A stretch of 6,389 bases of DNA from the NCBI GenBank assembly GCA_024860865.1, contig JACRDV010000089.1, positions 1 through 6,389 on the forward strand, given 5' to 3'. This document shows positions 5,041-6,389 of this stretch, in pieces (positions within the stretch are counted from its first letter, which is position 1; every line of letters begins with the position of its first letter). The notes under the pieces were generated by a model. That model did not search any database. It saw only the letters and a program-made list of their open reading frames with translations, and had not been told where the DNA came from. The DNA is from Methanobacteriota archaeon (GTDB lineage: Archaea > JACRDV01). The translations under genes were made by a program, and so were the position numbers.

Positions 5041-6389
5041 ATGCTAGTTGACGGTGAATGGATTGAAAGTGTTTCTGGCAAAACTTTTCCGGTAATTGAT
5101 CCTGGAAATGGAGAGAAAATAGATGATGTTCCATTAGGAACAAGGGAGGATGCGAAGCACGCAGTTGAAGTTGCGCAGAAGAAATTTAGTGTTATTGCAG
5201 ATATGACTGCACATCAAAGGTCTAGAATTTTGGTAAAAACGGCTCATTTAATCGATGGAAAGAAAGATGAAATTGCGAAGTTAATTGCGAGAGAAGCTGG
5301 AAAGGTTTACAAAGATGCTATTTTTGAAATCAAGCGAGCAATTAATGTCTTTATCTTTTCAGCTGAGGAGGCTAAAAGAGTAAATGGAGAAAGCCTTCGA
5401 GCAGATGCAAGTGAAATTCCAGCGGGCAATGAAAAAAGAATTGTGTTTACTGTTAGAGAGCCAGTTGGAGTAGTCGCAGCAATTTCTCCTTTTAATTTTC
5501 CACTGCTCTTGCTTTCGCACAAAGTTGCCCCTGCAATAGCTGCTGGCAATGCTGTAGTTGCAAAGCCAAGCACGAGCACTCCATTGACTGCACTTAAACT
5601 TGGGGAGCTAATGCTTAGTGCAGGTTTGCCGAATGGAGTTTTTAATGTTGTAACTGGTCCAGGTTCAACTGTTGGTGCTGAACTTGTTGAAAATCCAAAT
5701 ACCAATATTATTAGTTTTACTGGCGAAGTGGTAACTGGCATTCAAATTGCACAAAATGCAAGCAAGCACAGGCCAAAAAAAGTAATACTAGAAATGGGTG
5801 GAATGGACCCATTGATTATTTGCGATGATGCTAACATCGAAGAGGCTGTTAATGCAGCAGTTTCTGGAGTATATTATAATGCTGGGCAAGTTTGCACAGC
5901 AACTAAGCGGATAATTGTTTTTAATAAAATTTCTGAAGTATTTATCAAAAAATTGATTGAAAGAGTTAAAAATTTAAAAGTCGGATATCAATTAGAACCA
6001 GAGACTGATGTTGGTCCATTAATTAATGCTCAAGCAATAGAAAAAGTGAATAATTTAGTGAAAGATGCTGTTGAGAATGGTGCGAAGTTATTGGTTGGCG
6101 GAAGACGGTTAAAAGAAGGAGGCTATCAAAAGGGCAGCTACTATGCTCCAACAGTTTTGGATTATGTTCAGCCTTCTATGAGAATTGCTCAAGAGGAAAT
6201 ATTTGGTCCAGTTGCGCCTTTATTTAGAGTTGATAATATTGAGCAAGCGATAGAAGTTGCAAACTCAACAAAGTATGGTTTGCAGGGTGCGATATATACA
6301 AGCAATTTAAAATACGCTTTTCAAGCGGCCAGAAAAATTAAGGCTGGTGGTTTTATGATCAATGACCCAACAAATTTCAGAGCAGACCA
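5041..6389 (+). CDS. NAD(P)-dependent aldehyde dehydrogenase (lactaldehyde DH/GAPN-like), 3' end missing
   Basis: The frame is open from ATG at 5041 to the window edge: 449 codons, lacking perhaps the last 20-30. It is a soluble ALDH-superfamily enzyme oxidising an aldehyde to the acid. Visible are N152 in SPFNFP (oxyanion hole), K175 in AKPS (cofactor), FTGE (226-229), the general base E251 in LEMGG, the catalytic C285 in NAGQVCTATKR, E386 in EEIFGP, and NDPTNFRAD at the cut end, where MPFGGVK-type sequence normally follows. The overall pattern resembles archaeal lactaldehyde dehydrogenase (MJ1411/CofA type) and non-phosphorylating glyceraldehyde-3-phosphate dehydrogenase; the substrate cannot be decided. 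T178 stands where NAD-preferring ALDHs usually have Glu, so NADP use is possible. A GGAGGG at 5023-5028 lies 12 nt from the ATG, longer than ideal; no upstream in-frame ATG, GTG or TTG exists nearby. It starts 64 bp after the membrane-protein gene, so it could belong to the same transcript or have its own promoter. Confidence 0.92.
   Translation, partial: MLVDGEWIESVSGKTFPVIDPGNGEKIDDVPLGTREDAKHAVEVAQKKFSVIADMTAHQRSRILVKTAHLIDGKKDEIAKLIAREAGKVYKDAIFEIKRAINVFIFSAEEAKRVNGESLRADASEIPAGNEKRIVFTVREPVGVVAAISPFNFPLLLLSHKVAPAIAAGNAVVAKPSTSTPLTALKLGELMLSAGLPNGVFNVVTGPGSTVGAELVENPNTNIISFTGEVVTGIQIAQNASKHRPKKVILEMGGMDPLIICDDANIEEAVNAAVSGVYYNAGQVCTATKRIIVFNKISEVFIKKLIERVKNLKVGYQLEPETDVGPLINAQAIEKVNNLVKDAVENGAKLLVGGRRLKEGGYQKGSYYAPTVLDYVQPSMRIAQEEIFGPVAPLFRVDNIEQAIEVANSTKYGLQGAIYTSNLKYAFQAARKIKAGGFMINDPTNFRAD

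Noticed and set aside
4820-5143. 107-codon minus-strand frame bridging the membrane-protein gene and the aldehyde dehydrogenase start
   Set aside because: It overlaps two well-supported genes on the other strand and its sequence looks like reverse-complement hydrophobic codons.
5716-5727. FTGE instead of FTGS in the aldehyde dehydrogenase cofactor loop
   Set aside because: Other functional ALDHs, such as HpaE-type semialdehyde dehydrogenases, also have FTGE, so it is not a sign of inactivity.
5307-5741. 144-codon open frame on the minus strand
   Set aside because: It is antisense to the aldehyde dehydrogenase, whose motifs are unmistakable; the Ser/Thr/Pro-rich product is a shadow.

Overview
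The window looks like part of an AT-rich archaeal chromosome. Three things point to archaea: a VapB-type AbrB protein followed by the start of a PIN-type VapC, TATA-box-like promoters (TTTATAAA, CTTAAATA) upstream of several genes, and an aldehyde dehydrogenase close to the methanogen lactaldehyde dehydrogenase/GAPN group. Strong Shine-Dalgarno sites precede some genes. The phylum cannot be fixed from the sequence alone. No IS element, CRISPR array, tRNA or rRNA gene was seen.

Layout. (1) 1-286, minus strand: a vapBC-like toxin-antitoxin pair. The antitoxin is complete; only the first five codons of the toxin are in the window, overlapping the antitoxin stop as ATGA. (2) 287-611: a stretch without a protein gene. 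It holds a GC-richer core, a nested inverted repeat and TATA-like elements, and could encode a small RNA. (3) 612-2919, minus strand: a three-gene cluster, in transcription order a YdjG-like zinc-ribbon protein, a 176-residue helical protein (TTG start) and a YdjI-like SPFH protein with two C-terminal zinc ribbons. It recalls the Bacillus subtilis pspA-ydjGHI membrane-stress operon, with the helical protein in place of PspA and YdjH. (4) 3084-3323, plus strand: a divergent 79-residue zinc-ribbon protein with a consensus Shine-Dalgarno site. (5) 3604-4976, plus strand: an HtpX-type membrane metalloprotease that carries a canonical EF-hand calcium-binding loop, followed after 8 bp by a small four-helix membrane protein. 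(6) 5041-6389, plus strand: an aldehyde dehydrogenase running off the right edge.

How the parts may work together. The SPFH/zinc-ribbon cluster and the HtpX pair are both of types linked to membrane integrity or membrane-protein quality control, so the middle of the window may be an envelope-stress neighbourhood; this is inference from family membership and proximity. The most notable single observation is the EF-hand loop inside HtpX, between the third zinc ligand and the C-terminal HPP motif, which suggests a calcium-responsive membrane protease. The toxin-antitoxin pair and the aldehyde dehydrogenase appear to be unrelated flanking genes.
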